The notes under the pieces are model-generated. The model searched no databases and was not told where the DNA came from. It was given only the letters and a program-made list of their open reading frames with translations. The position numbers and the translations under genes were made by a program. Shown piece by piece: positions 48,080 through 62,286 of a DNA stretch of 64,000 nucleotides (the stretch's first letter is position 1; every line of letters starts with the position of its first letter). The stretch is taken from positions 813,501-877,500 of the forward strand of contig JAPDRO010000007.1 of the NCBI GenBank assembly GCA_030247885.1, written 5' to 3'. Source of the stretch: Taxawa tesnikishii (nom. ined.) (taxonomy: Eukaryota > Ascomycota > Dothideomycetes > Dothideales).

Positions 48080-49840
48080 GTTAGTCGCTGTTTATGTCGG
48101 TGTTCCTGGCGTACGTGCAGCTGGTTGGATGTCGCTCAAGACATGGCTGAAAGGAAGGCAAAGGCTCGCATGCTGTACGTGTTGCTCCTGCGTTTGCTGG
48201 ATTCATAAATTTGGGCGGTGAACAGCATGCAAACAAGCCACGGGAGGGGAAGCTCCACCTTCCGAAATGGGTGTTTCACGTACTGTATCTGCAATTTTCG
48301 AATTCTAGCCACCCCGATCCGTCTCGACCAGCTTGGCCGCTGTTCAGGTGTGAGACTGTGCGCTATAACACTATTCTGCGCGCTGACCTGAACGGATTAC
48401 AACGATTGGTTAGCGAGGGTAGCATGTGCATTACCTTGTGGGATTGTGCTGCTCGTACGTGTGGCGCTTTGGCACCGTCTTGAGGAGCGTGCAGCACGGT
48501 CCATACCAGTACTCAGCCCGCAGGCGTGCAGCAAGAGGTGAGTATTGCGTAGCCACCTGAGGTGCCCATAGTACATACAACGCGAACAGACTCATGTCAA
48601 ATCTGTCGCCATCGCCCGGGAGTACACAAAGGTACATGTAGAGAAGAGCAATGGGCAGCATACGGCTGTGCGATGGCAGCATCCCCTACCAGAACCAACA
48701 GAAACGCTCACGGGTTGCTTCAGAAGGCTGGATAAGAACAGTAGCTTCAAAGCACAGTCTGGCGATACACACATGGAGCCTTGCCCACATTTTGATCATG
48801 CCTGAAACGCATTTCGTGCGGCCGGTAACAGGAAGGGACAGCAACTTGAACGTTTCATGATCCTTCATTTGCTATACGGTATTGGAGTACAACACGCGTC
48901 AACGGCCGTGGACGTTTGTCGAAATCTTCCACCACCGTGTGTCATCAGATGATGTCCATCCTGTCCAATCAGCTAGATGCTGGTGCAATGTCCTGATTGC
49001 TATAACACGCAGGAAAACGCAGCATGATAAGGAACTGGGCTTACATCCCTCTACCAAAGAAGCAAACTCGGACACTGCTGGCGCAATCCTACACGCTAGC
49101 CTGACAGCATGGACAGCAATAGAGGCAATTTCAAAGAGGCCGGTCCTGGTCACACATCATAACGATGGCATGGTGCAAGTAACCAAGAACGTGCATGCTT
49201 GTATGGCATGAAGAGATCGGCTGTCGCGAAGAGGACAAACATCTGGTCTCGAGATCAGGATAATTTGGGGCATTGGAGGAGATGGTCGTGTTCGTGTGTC
49301 GTGGAATTAGGGCTAGGAACGAGAGAGGAGAGAGATGAGAAGCGGATGGCTCGCCTTGCATGCCAAAACATCAACAATCTGGATGGGAAAGGACAAGGCG
49401 TGAACGACATGCTACCAACCCCGAAGTCGAAAGGAAACCACATACGCAGAAGAGCAGCGATAAAACGAGATGTGTCAAACGCCCGCTTGCTGAACATGCT
49501 TGCAGTGAATGTAAGAGAAAAGAGACAAAAGCAAACCCAGTCCCACAAATGCAATGAATCCATCAAAACAGAAAAGTATCAAAACCGTGTACGGCGTGTT
49601 CTCATATGGGGGTATCGGGGGTATCATGTAAACTGACTGAACCCGCACCAGACAACCTCTCTGCGTTACTTCGTCGAGGGTCATCCATCATCAAAGAAAA
49701 TTCGTAATGCGTCGTCAAAAGCAAATCGGGATCATCAGCAATCACACCCCAGATCCCAAACACTTCTCCTTCTCCACCTGAGCGTTCTTCATGGTTTCGT
49801 TGTGATTATGTTTTGCCCGATCGTTCGTTCGGACGTGTCA
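48080..49840. other. 1.8 kb: VID27 promoter and 3' side of the C2H2 gene, no gene seen
   Basis: No convincing open frame or RNA gene on either strand. Confidence 0.6.
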
Positions 49841-52153
49841 TTAGGTTCTGGGCTCAACAGCACGGTTTTCGCTCGTAGCCACCGCAACCAAAGCCTCGAG
49901 CCTTCCCATATCGTTGTGTGATCGGTGAGCAAATTGTGCATAGCCAGGCTGCGCCTGGATGTCGCGTCCTGCCTGCATTACGTATCCGTGGGGCGGACCG
50001 CCAGGGGCATGCATGTAAGGTTGGAAGCCCGAGTCAGTTCTTACAGGCTCTGGCTTGTTGTAAGCCTGAGCTTGCGCCATCCTGTGTTGCTCCTCTGTCA
50101 TGACCGTTCCTGCAGGCTGCATCTCGATCACTCCATTCGGATGAAGAATGACCGGATGCAACTCTCTGCCCTGGGAAGTTGAAGGTGTAGGAACTCCTCG
50201 CTACTGCCAGAGTCGTCCGGAGATGTCCTCTGGGAGATGTAGATTGGCTGACTGCCTCCGGATGGTGCAGCGATAGGGCCACCGTACCACGCTTGCCGCT
50301 TGGTCTTGCGTGGGTTGACGGCCTGTTCGCCAAAGACTGGCGCAGGTTGTAGGCCTGGAGGAGCTGCTGCATATAATTGTTGAGGGGCGTATCCGGGCTG
50401 GGGGCAGCGAAAGGTCGCTCGCCAGCAACACGATGTTGGGGTCTGGCTTGCTCCATCCAACCCTGACCCTCCTTTGGAGGTGTGCTTGTAGCAATGTCGA
50501 GTTTAGTAAGATTCTGATGCAAGCCAGCTTCCCATGCAGGAAGGTTCTTCCTATCGTCCGGGCCGGAGGCTGAACTGTCCATTACGCCGGGATAAACCGA
50601 AGGTTTACCTAAGGCGTCTACTTGCATAGGGGTCGAGATCTGACGAGAAGGGGGCAGCAGCAACTGGGGGAGGAGGAGCATGATCGAAGCTCTCAATGCC
50701 AGGAAGGCGAGTTACCTGACTGGCAGCGGGTTGAGCGGTAACTTCCGGCTTAGAATCGTCTGGTGTCTGGTGATACGACAAACCACTCGTCGCTGGACGA
50801 GCAACGTAATTGGTGTAGGTTCCGGGGTGCCAAGTACGTCTCCGATATTCCATCTCCGCTTCGGAGTCACGGCGGCCATGAGAGAATATAGAGCTCGTCG
50901 GACTAGCATAGACGCTGGTCCCAGGTGGGAATACAGAGGAAGTGGAGGACTGCATCGGAGTGAGGTAAACAGGAGGATAAGTCGCTGGACCTTGAGCGGC
51001 TTGATATGGACTAACGCCGGACGGGACTGATAACCGACGGGCTGGAGTACGACTGCCATTATAGAAAGAGGACCTCGACAGTGCAGACGGAGATTGGAGA
51101 CCGGAGGAGAATCTTGGACTGCTCGCGCCAGTAGAGAACGTTGCCGAGGTAGGAGTACTATATCCGCCTGGTGACTGCGGATTGTAGTAACCATACTGAG
51201 GCCCTGGACTGCCGATCTGGGGATTGAAAGTGTCCAGCGACAATCTCGCCCTTGCAGTGCCATCTTGTGCCATTGCTAGAGGAGGTGGACGTCTTCGCAC
51301 GTCATCAGGGATGCCAACACTGGAAGCGGTCGAGGTCACGCTGGATGCAGAAAGGTTTCTGCTATGGCCTCTGCTGTGGCCACCGCCTTGGCTGCCCATC
51401 GTTGACGCGCGTGAACGACTATTTGGTGGGCGCACCCTGTCTGTCCTGATCTGCCGCTGGAACCGGGTGCCTGTAGCGGCAAGCGAGTCACCGGGTATTT
51501 CTTCGTTGACATGAACCGTCTGTGCGTGTTGTCGGAGATTGTCTAGACGAGAGAACCTGCGAGAGCAATGGCACTGAAAAGGCCTTTCTCCTGTATGCTT
51601 CCTAGTACAAGTCAGCACATTGGAGCGCCTGGCTAACCACGTGGACTTGCCTTATATGCCTTGCCAAGTGCTCACTGCGAGTGAAGCTCAACGTACAAGG
51701 TGGAAAGTCCGTACAGAAAAATCGTTGGCCCTTCTTCTTCTTTTTCGAGGGTCTTTGGGAATCACTGGTAACGCTCTCGTTATCCGAAGCTTCTTGCCCG
51801 TCGTCGTCGTCTGCCATGTCAACATCTTGTGAGTCGCTTGACTGGTGCGAGTGCACTGAACGATGCGAATTCTCCCTGGTCAGGCCAGAGCCTAGTTCAG
51901 ACTGCGCGTCGGCGCCGTGTGATGGAGTAAAAGGTGCACTAGGGAGTGGACGTTGACCGGGGACTCCTCCGAAATTGTGACGAGTTGGTGTGCTTGGGAC
52001 CGACTCTTCTCGAGGGATCTCCTTTGGAGGCTGATCGGAGAAACGCGCATTCGGCCTGGGCGTAGTGGGCGTGGTCTCTTCCAGTCCTTTACCGCTCCCG
52101 GAAGAACCCTCCGGTGCAGCAAGCGTCGTGTTCACGGGTCGAAAGCTGGACAT
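49841..52153 (-). CDS. C2H2 zinc-finger transcription factor (two fingers)
   Basis: A nuclear regulator with an acidic/serine-rich N-terminus, a basic KKKKKG stretch, then two C2H2 fingers at about residues 148-205 and a long S/P/T/Q-rich tail. The second finger ([18 protein letters not shown]) has only one residue between its cysteines, as in a known group of fungal regulators. A 49 bp intron (51602-51650) splits LARHIR from [10 protein letters not shown] and uses a GC donor (AG|GCAAGT). The tail changes frame three times, near 50650-50654, near a C-run at about 50405 and near 50195. Two look like a lost base and one like an extra base. Coding-like sequence continues to the end, which reads [15 protein letters not shown], a motif I associate with this type of fungal protein. 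The target genes are unknown. Confidence 0.8.
51602..51650 (-). other. GC-AG intron in the C2H2 gene
   Basis: Donor AG|GCAAGT, branch-like TGCTGAC, acceptor TACTAG. The junction restores the linker between the zinc fingers exactly (RKHTGERP). GC donors are a known minor class of U2 introns. Confidence 0.85.
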
Positions 52154-55100
52154 TGTTCGAGTAGTATGAGAAAGGTCAAATGTGGATTGTATGCGTTCAG
52201 GTATGCGGTCCCCAGTGCCGCACCCTAGATGTTAGCCGCGGCGCGGACCTGGATAGGCAGGGCGGCTGTCGAGGTTGGCTGGACCTGTTCCTTAGGCCTC
52301 GGGCCTTCTCTTACAATATGCTCAAGGATCAAACACGAGGTACTTGTCGGGCTGTGCCGGCTGACGAATCGATGGCGGGAGACGGCCGGACGTAATCGTA
52401 TGCATGAGGATGCGTGACCAAACGTCTGATGCAAAACATTAAAATGGGCATATGGACATGCGAAAGAACTCAAGGCAAACACAAGACAGGAACGGCATCA
52501 ATAGGAAGGGAGGGAAGTGCTGACGGGTGTGTGAGCGTGAGAGCAGAGGCCTGGGTAGGTGATGGGCGACGATCGGGGCGCGACCAGATAAGCAGCGGCA
52601 AGGCTGGCGGTGGCGGGGTTAGTCGAGTGGGAACCGAAACTCAGGCCGATCCTGACGCGTGCGCCGTGCGACGGTCAGCAACAGATCGGCTCAGGCACGG
52701 TGTAGTGAGAGAGAGAGCGGCGCTCGATTCGCACAACGGAGACAAAAGCAGCATGCGATCGTCCGAGGGGAAGAGTGTAAGAGTGTAGGAGTGTAGGAGT
52801 GTGTGGGAGTTAGCACAGCTTGGTGGGGAGAAGTGAGAAGACGCGACGATTCCAAAGGGACTCCTGATGGACGGTGACGATTTGGAGGCGCTGTTCACGC
52901 AAGCCCCTCGTTGATCCCTGTCGAGTCGAAGATGGATCTACCGCAACCCGCTCCTAGCACCTAACGCAGTCGACTTGGTCTAGTCAGAAACTCGTTAGGG
53001 CCAAGGCCGATCCGGGCGGTAAGTCTGTTCGAGCGCAGGCGTGAGCGCAGAGGCACACAAGGGAAACACCTCTTCAGCTTCTGCTGCTGCTGCTGCTGCT
53101 GTTTCACGGCGCCTGATGCCACTCCCTCCCTGCATTGACGGCGCCCGAGTCTGGATGGATCGAGGCCATTTGCAGTCTCGAAACGCCGTTGCCCACCGCA
53201 GATGCGCACTAAACAACGTTCTTACACTCCTGCCCTCAAATAGAGTACGCGCGCACACACTGACACATCCATACACACACGCGCACACAGGACAAGGCAA
53301 GGCAGAGCAAGGCAGCGATTCGTAATCGGCAGCACACGGGTCAGAGCGCAGTAGTGCGGCAATCCTTGCTCTCTGATAAGCCCGCTATGCGAGCGAGGCT
53401 TGGTGTCGCTCCCGCTTGGCGCAGTACTCGAAGGAGTCGATGGTGGGGTTGTCGCTGTTGCGGTATGCTGCTGGGCCTCGCCATTGGGTTGACCGTGGCA
53501 CGCCGGCCGGGCGAGCACAGGCACAAGACGAGCTAAACTCGCTTCAGCCCTCGACCTTGTCGCCATTGCCGTCGCTCTTACTGCAGGACTCTTTGTGCGC
53601 ATCATGCATGTGAGCGCGACCGCAGACCGCGACCTTGCTTGCCTGTCCAGCCAGAGTCGCACCGAGCTGAGCGTCGCTGCGGAAGAGGGGCTGCAGCGGA
53701 GGAGTGGACGAGGTTTCGGGCTCATGCTCGCGATAATGCCGCCTGTCGTACATGTACATACCAGCACGGCGGACACACAGCGGGCCACTGTCACATGCGT
53801 TGCTAAACAGCTTTCAAACCCGCTTGGCGTGACTTGCATGAAGCTATGATGCTGCGATGCAAGGGCAGCAAGGCCACCCTCCGTCTGCGCATATTGCAGC
53901 GTGTCAGGTACCATGGTAGCGGATGGCCACGGTGGATACAGTCCTTGCAGACCACATCAGCCCCAGCGGAGCCGGTGGAAAAATGTCCGCTACCTAAACA
54001 GGCTTCGGGCTATTTCTCTGCCCGGCCATGCAGAGCGGCCGGACCATGGGTCGTACTAGTGATGCGGATACCAATCGATACTGCTCCGCCGTCAATGCGC
54101 ACCACACGGTCCGCGAAGCAGCGACCTGTTGGCCAAGCCATCGATATACCGACGCGACTTTACCCCTGCCTCAGAGCACAACGCGTCTTCAACCAAAATA
54201 CTCGCGCCGCCAACACCGGCAACAATTGCGGCTCAACTCTCTTAGTCGTATCTTCGTCGGTCCCCACCGGGTCAATGCGGTTCGATGTTGGCTAACAACA
54301 ACCAACTTCCGCAGCTATTGTACCAACTTTGACAGCCACGACGCGCCATGCGCCAGCCTCGTACTTGCCTTAGCGCGCCTCTTTCCAGCTGCTGCGAGTT
54401 GGTTTGCAATTGGTTGAACCAACTGACTCCGGTACAGGTGCCGAACCTCCGTTGGCGTGTTTTTGAGAGGAAGTTCAACGTCTTCGGTAGAGTCACAGCA
54501 TCCTGACCGTGACGTGGGTTACCTGTGGCTCGACATTTGGTCAGACTTTCAGCAGGTCTTATCTGTCAGAATCGTACCGGTTTGCAAGGAACAAAACCGA
54601 TGTCAATCTCCTGCTCTGTGATCGTGGGATCTTCTCTTCCTCGGAAACCTCAGAAACGAAAGACAAGCCGACAGTCAGTCATGTCGTTCATTGGCATTGG
54701 CCCCAGTCCTCACAGACTTGGATGTCTTTGGCGCCATACCATGCTGTTGAAGTACCCGTGGTCGTCATCCATCCTGGCAACTGCATAGTTCAGAGTTGTT
54801 TTCTTGGAACAACATCCCTTCGCATCTGCACCAAAGCGACAATAGCAGGGACGAAGTATCACTTCGATCAACGGTGCGTCCATACTCTATAATGTCCCCT
54901 TTTCTGAAGCAAGATCCGTTGGTGAAAGCATTGTGACGGGGAACCCAGCTGTTACGTTACATGCAGTCCTTGTAAGAGAAGGTGAAGAGAACGAGATTGA
55001 TGATAGTATATGTCATCCACCTCAGTTGGCATGGGGCTGACGCCAGGATGTGGTGCATATATATGGACTAAAATAAAGCCTTTTCAAGGCTGCACTAATA

Positions 55101-56346
55101 CCTGACCAGCCACATCAGATGTCGGGTTGGAAGTCTCCTGAGTGGCAGGCTTGAGAGTCTAAGCCCAAGGTTGGACAATCATTCGAGCGTGTATGTTTAT
55201 GCGATACGACGTATCTTCTGGTTTCCGTCTTACAGATTACTGGCTCAGTCTTGCAGGATCTGAATCCGGATCTGTGGGGACCTGGACACCGGACACCTGG
55301 TATACAGAACCTGCAGTTGGGCGCTCAATTTGAGATCGATCTGATGATGTCCAGACGGACGTTCACCTTACGACATAGCTCTTCTACATGCCGGTCTAGA
55401 AAACCATTATCTAGATGGCAACAAAGCCAATGCGCCAATTATTTGGTATGCTAAAGAGACATCCTAATCAAGCAAACAGTCAAATTCAGGTGCAGAGACA
55501 CGCAGCAAGGTGCTGAATGTTGATATCTGCCACACCATGGTTCTCCCTGAACGTTATGCGCTGCTATGGAACGAGCTCCGATAAGTCATGAAGGTGTGTG
55601 TTCTTGTCCTCGTCGGCATAGTGGGCGTTCCATCTTTCTGGATTCGTTAATGGTTTTGCGATCTCTCCAATTATGCATTGGCTCAGGCTCTTGAAGGCTC
55701 CAAACGGCAGCAACGGTATTGGGGTTATACTCAACTGCCGCGAGCGCATCGTTGTACGTGCTGGTGGCCTGTGGGCAATGCTGGTCTTGTCTTCTGCCAG
55801 GCTGGTGCTCTTCCAGGTATTTCCACCGCAACTTGTGTTCGTATTTGCATAACCTGGTATAGCTTACTTACTCCTGGGACACGCGGAGCCAATCAGGGAC
55901 CTATCCAATAGAATCTCGCCTGTGAACATGTAGGTAGCTAGTTGAGCTTAATCCCCCACGAGAAGTCATATGTTCGATTTCAAACACAGAAGGCACAACT
56001 TTGCTTCGACACATACACTTCCAGTGGAAACGCCTTGGATCGCATCATGAGCTGCTTGCTCCACGAGAGTGCTTCCTTTCCTCTCCGCCAACTCTCAATT
56101 GCTTTCGATCGATCTCCCGATCAGTCAACCTACCACCTTTTCTACGGAGGCTAGCACTAGTCAAGAGAACACAAGAGCCTGCAGGTTTGCCACTAACAAT
56201 TTTCAGCCTACACCGAGGAACGAACACGCGCTCGCTACAGATACACCGCCGCCCTTTACGAGCGTCTCCGCTTTTCTGCGTGGTCACGAACCTGGGACAA
56301 AAATCATTCTCGCAAATTGCACCTCAGCACCAACAGCTCATCCATC
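52154..56346. other. 4.2 kb without a recognisable gene
   Basis: It includes the C2H2 gene promoter, a GAGTGTAG repeat at about 52776-52805 and a short CTG repeat at about 53085-53102. Several open frames of 80-230 codons occur on both strands, but they are rich in R, S, P and H, overlap each other and show no domain, so they look like chance frames in GC-rich DNA. A long leader of the C2H2 gene or a non-coding RNA could lie here, but I see nothing that shows it. Confidence 0.55.
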
Positions 56347-57139
56347 ATGCGCTACGAGGACTACGATATGCAGACGTTGAAGGGCTTCTGCAGAAGCCGT
56401 AACACCTCTGAGAGCGAATGGAAGGAAGCTGAGAGCCACCGCAAGCTCGTGAGTCTGGTCAACAAAGACGACAAGAATTTCCGCACGGCAAAGTTCCTCC
56501 AACTTCCTTTGGAGGGCCGCTGCATAATCTACGACTACCTCCTACCCATACACTCCTACCATCGTGCCGCTAAATCCAAGCCGCGTTACTATCCTGCCAT
56601 TTCTGCCACTTCGAAGGAGGAGAGAGCACTTTGCATGGACGTATGCGGGTTATATCGCGTCAATGTTGTACCAGTCGACGTTAGCGGACACTCCGTCAAG
56701 ATCCAGACCAATGTGGGAAGTTGGTGGTACATTACCAACGTTGACCAGCCGAAGCAGGCTCCTTCCCCTCTGGATGCTGAGCTCACTTCTCGCTTGCCGA
56801 GCTGCGTCATGAAGGGAGAGGGTTCGCGTAGACATCGCTACTTGCAACAACTCCGTGCTTCCGATGAACGATCGCATTCGCAACCGGGTCCTCGTTATTC
56901 ATAGCTTCCTCTTGGGCTTCTGCTCCTATCGTCAGCAGCGTCTGGTCCCGCCTGAGAACGTTGTGAGCGCACTTGAGGAAATAAAGGTCAACTCGAAGGA
57001 GCTTACCATCACACTCGACCCAGTGTTTATGCTAGGAATGACGCCAGTGGGAACGCCGTCACTCTGTCCAGGATTGTCGAAGGTCATGCAGTACAAGATT
57101 CTCTACCTTCTTTGCCACCTTAACGCTTACTCTCATTAA
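56347..57139 (+). CDS. Hypothetical protein with F-box-like segment
   Basis: About 263 residues. The N-terminus (MRYEDYDMQTLKGFCRSRN) resembles a short SAP-like helix pair. The segment AKFLQLPLEGRCIIYDYLLP matches the 'L.LP.E.R..IY' pattern common to many fungal F-box-like hypothetical proteins. The rest is unknown. The frame breaks at three G at 56820-56822. Here one base fewer joins CVMKGE to VRVDIATCNNSVLPMNDR, so this would be an extra base, not a lost one. The second part (ALEEIKVNSKELTITLDPVF) runs to the stop at 57139. No signal peptide. Such proteins form large, poorly studied families in ascomycetes. Confidence 0.6.
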
Positions 57140-58297
57140 CCTGCATCCTTACGGTCCCCGATCCGGAACATCCGAATAGTCTCGTATTCTCGAACTTTGG
57201 GGCCCTGGCATACCGACGGCCGTTGCAGGACCCTCTTCGCTCCAGCTCTCCCGCTCTTGTTGGCAACCTCAATCGATCACTCACCATCTCTCACATACAT
57301 ATTCCCAAGCTGGCCGTCGCCATTATACAAACCTCGACATCAGCAACACTCGCCAGCGCAGCAGTGCAACGGTCATCGAGCCTGGGGCCTTACCACCTCT
57401 CTCGTCTCTCTGCTGTCATCCTCGCTAGTGTTCTATCACCACTCGCCAATTCCCTTTGCACCTTCAAACGGCCGTTGGGCGGACACCTTTGTCAATCTCT
57501 CTCACAAATCCATCACTACGACGGCGAGCGGGACCGTGCCCCTAGCATGCATCTCCTTTCCCTGCCTTTCGTTCTGCTGAAGTTTCATTCACCTGCTCCC
57601 TGCCATTACCGGCGGCAGCAGCAATCATTCATATGATATCCGAACGGCACGCTTGTGCGGGTGCGAAGGTGCCGACGGGTCAATTGCCACCACATGTCTC
57701 AACATCCTGCTGCAGCACAAAGGCCTTGATTGTAGTTCCGACTTGCTACGTGATTGCTTCACACGGGACCACCATTGCAATGGGGTTCGCGGCGCTGCTC
57801 GGATTTCACTACTACCAAATCATGACGTCCCATGCCCTGACAAGTGCACACTGAAACACCTTTATGTACTCTGTTATGCTTAAATAGCTTCAAACCCCGT
57901 TTCTTTGAAACATCAGATGTCTTTCCTAAACGTGAAATTGATATAAGGTGTGAAGGTGGCATTAACTTCACCGCTATCAAAGAGAGGGTGGGTTGGAGTA
58001 CCGTAGCTGCTGTGGAGTGATTCGATGCGAGACGTATCAGCAGAGAAATGACATGATCACCTGTTCTCTCGTTAACTCGAAGCCGGTGTTCTTCCGTCTT
58101 TGCCCGTATGTGGTGATGGTTAGGCGGAGTTCCACGATCCACAACCCCACGCTCCGAGTCATGTTCGCTGTTCTGGTATACACGCCACTTGTTAATAACG
58201 ACCCGGCAATACAAACTGTCGACAACAGTCAGTCCAAGATAGACTTCAGTGTCTCTCGTATTCTACACTGCTCGTCTACATTGCGTCGATAGTATCT
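57140..58297. other. 1.2 kb without a supported gene
   Basis: No recognisable domain on either strand. The 3' part is the promoter of the DUF1772 gene. Confidence 0.55.
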
Positions 58298-59017
58298 ATG
58301 GACACTGCCGCATCGATCGTCTCCGGCATGCGCATTGCGCAAATGGTTGGCATCACTGCCTCCGCCGCCCTTTCCGGTACCTCAAACTCCCATCCCACAA
58401 TCCTCGTTATCTCAGTTCGCACCAACAGTGACAGTGGTATCAGGCTAACGCTCCGGCACTTTCCCCGAAACAGGCGCAATAGCAACCATCAGCTACGTAG
58501 GCATTCCTCCATTGACCCTTGCGCCACCCCAACTTCTCGTCCAGCAGTGGGAGAAGTGCTACAAGCTAGGCTTTGCGATGGCGCCGCCAGCCGCAGTGGT
58601 GACTGCAGCAACGCATGCGTGGTTGGTATTGCAGTGTCAGTTGCCTCATTCCCCTTGTTGCCCTTTCCTTCGACCGGCAAGACCAGAAGGATGTCTCTGG
58701 CTAGATGAGCTGATAGCGCTGATAGCTACTAAACTTAGCGATGGAAAGGGACTGGCACGCATGTACGCCCTAGCTGGGGGCTGGTGGTTGGGATTGTGCC
58801 ATTCACGCTGGTCTTCATGCTGGGGACTAACAGGAAGCTGCAAGCCAGAGCGGCGCAATGGAGGGAAACGGATGTGCGAGGCAGAGACATTGATGGGAAA
58901 GAGGAGGAGGAGGTAAGGGAACTGGTAGAGAAATGGAGAAAGTTAAATCTTGCGAGGGCGGTGATTGCGACGACAGGCTGTGTAATAAGTGTGCTCGCTA
59001 CATTGAGGACTTTGTAA
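58298..59017 (+). CDS. DUF1772 (anthrone oxygenase-like) membrane protein
   Basis: Small membrane protein of about 207 residues. Exon 1 is 58298-58376 (MDTAASIVSGMRIAQMVGIT), the intron is 58377-58473 and exon 2 is 58474-59017. The joined sequence runs TASAALSG into AIATISYVGIPPLTLAPPQL, then LVQQWEKCYKLGFAMAPPAA, as in the family. The frame breaks at five G (58776-58780); one more G gives YALAGGLVVGIVPFTLVFML and NLARAVIATTGCVISVLATL, the last membrane segment. Four hydrophobic segments can be traced. Family members include anthrone oxygenases of polyketide pathways (HypC/TpcL type), but most are unassigned. No polyketide genes lie nearby, so the name should not be carried over. The stretch at 58632-58700 is atypical and may hide a further error or intron. 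Confidence 0.7.
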
Positions 59018-59400
59018 CTCAAGAGAGCGATTGCGAGGTCGGAAGGAACTGGACGTAAAGGAGATGCGAAAAGAGAGGAGAATGGATTCATGTATCGTGA
59101 TGATTTTTCTGTACACATCGATTTACCGGGCGGTCTCGAATTATCGTTACAGCATAAGAGAATGACGAAATCGGCTCAATCTTCAGTCATGTGTTACAGT
59201 CGAGAAGTGGTGAAGTAAAACATATGGGAGAACGAAGATTTACCGAGAAAGGAAATGAAGTTGCCAAGACTCGGCAAACGTCCGTGCACCACACAGAATT
59301 CCTCCACTTTGGCCTTGCGGACGGCTTGACATTCGAAAGATTCATCGTCCAGTGTACAGTTCGCCCACCCAACGACAAGAAACCTCACCAACCCGTCAAA
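59018..59400. other. Intergenic between DUF1772 gene and eL42
   Basis: No gene seen; it contains the eL42 promoter and leader, which ends AACCCGTCAAAATG. Confidence 0.6.
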
Positions 59401-60186
59401 ATGGTAAGCAGCCATCGCCATTCATCCAGACTCTACCATACCTTAAGGGAGTTCCGCATGTCACCCACGTCGAGCCGAAGAAGCCTACCGATTAGCGCCA
59501 CTGCACGACCTTCACGCCGGCGGACGAACACGATGCGCAAGAGGAGGGGTCTTGACGAGTTTCAGCGTTGGGCATCGGAAAACAAGGAAGGATTCTCAGG
59601 ATGGCGAAGAGGATATTCAAGCGCATCAGCGACAACCACAAACGGAACAACCTTGAGGCTTATGAAAATGGCCTACAACGAAGCATGACAGGAGAGCTGG
59701 GACTGACGGAGGATGTTCACAGGTCAACGTTCCAAAGACTCGCCGCACCTACTGCAAGGGCAAGGACTGCAAGAAGCACACCCAGCACAAGGTCACCCAG
59801 TACAAGGCTGGCAAGGTAAGGATACCCCCAATGCTCTCGTATCGCGATCACCAGCAACGAGGGCGGCAGAAGGCTGACGACACATTTGTCTATAGGCCTC
59901 CCTGTTCGCCCAGGGTAAGCGTCGTTACGACCGCAAGCAGAGCGGTTACGGTGGTCAGACCAAGCCCGTCTTCCACAAGAAGGCTAAGACCACCAAGAAG
60001 ATCGTCCTGCGTCTTGAGTGCACTGCCTGCAAGACCAAGAAGCAGCTCGCTCTGAAGCGTTGCAAGCACTTCGAGCTTGGGTACGTCTCTATCCTCTCTA
60101 CAACAACCATCATACTTTGGAGAAATACTAACGCTCATATCTACAGCGGTGACAAGAAGACCAAGGGTGCTGCTCTTGTTTTCTAA
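59401..60186 (+). CDS. RPL42: Ribosomal protein eL42 (L44/L36A)
   Basis: Protein of the large ribosomal subunit at the E site. Exons 59401-59403 (ATG only), 59723-59815, 59896-60080 and 60147-60186 give 106 residues, exactly the family length. The sequence is canonical: [59 protein letters not shown] and the tail [12 protein letters not shown]. The zinc-binding cysteines are kept. The residue that sets cycloheximide sensitivity is proline (TKPVF), the sensitive form. The first intron is 319 bp, long for this genome, and directly follows the start codon. No break found. Confidence 0.97.
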
Positions 60187-60925
60187 GCGTATCTTTTGTT
60201 TCTTCTGCAGAGGGTTTGCTGGCTTCTGGCATGGCTGTCATGATCTGGGAGGAGTAGATACGGGTTGGGATTTCGGTATCCGCGTATTACATTGAACGCG
60301 CGGTTCCCACACAGTTACGAGCCATCGAACCAAAAATCCACCTTCGTCATCCCATGAGCCTTCTATTGCCTGGCCAGGACTGCATTTGTATGTTTGTATG
60401 CCCTCGCAGTACCAGCATCTCGAGTAAACTGGGACAAGAAGAAGCTGGACCTTTGTGGATTGGAGGAACATATATGTCGTAGTGCAGATATGCGCTCAGG
60501 GAATCTTCGACATCCGGTACTTTCGCATATGTGTGCCCTATGCCATTTAGGACAATCAGTGCTAGTGCTCTCAGCCATGCAATTGTAAACGGCCAGGCTT
60601 GCACTTGGACAGCCGACATCTGCGCGGCGTTGTACTATGCTTATTCGCAATGGCACAGTCCCGTCTTGCTGTCTTTGCTCTCCGAACCAGCCACCGAACT
60701 AAGCCGTGCTTTGCGCTTGATAATGAAGATCGAAGTATTGTACAGAGCACTGCAGGCGATAGTCGCTGAGCGATAGAGCTGTGAGCTGCTCCAAGTCTTG
60801 GCGCCAGCTTCTCCAAACGTCACTTTCGAGCCTTTTGTTTCTATGGAATACCCTTCATATAATTCCCAGACCAACACAGTCAACAACCCGCTACTAAGAA
60901 GATCTATCGGACAGAAGTCGCAAGC
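60187..60925. other. Intergenic between eL42 and TRM8
   Basis: 739 bp with no recognisable gene. Confidence 0.6.
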
Positions 60926-62035
<1,110 letters not shown>

Positions 62036-62286
62036 AAAATGGCAGAGGGAGAGCGTGAGATACCACCAGATGAATGGACCACCGATGATGAGGGGGCATC
62101 GTTCGCTCTAACTAGCTTTGCTACGAACGACCCGCCTGTCCAAGAAGGCCCATGGAATCCAGTCTCTATACAATACTGGGGTATCTTCCCATACGCAAAC
62201 AATGCGTCCCGAACACCATCCTGCCCCTATCATGCCTCCTAAGAAAACGCCGAATGGGAATGGAGCAAGGACTGCAAGACGTGGGT

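Noticed and set aside
53222-53914. Minus-strand 230-codon open frame in the gap upstream of the C2H2 gene
   Set aside because: Rich in R, S, T and C with no domain, overlapped by other open frames; typical chance frame in GC-rich DNA.
55900-56000. tRNA-like T-arm (GTTCGATTT)
   Set aside because: No matching acceptor stem, D arm or anticodon arm could be placed around it.
59404-59722. snoRNA inside the long first intron of eL42
   Set aside because: Ribosomal protein introns often host snoRNAs, but I found no convincing C box (RTGATGA) paired with a D box, nor an H/ACA tail.
62039-62242. 67-codon open frame just after TRM8
   Set aside because: It begins four bases after the TRM8 stop, in its 3' region, with no recognisable domain or promoter.
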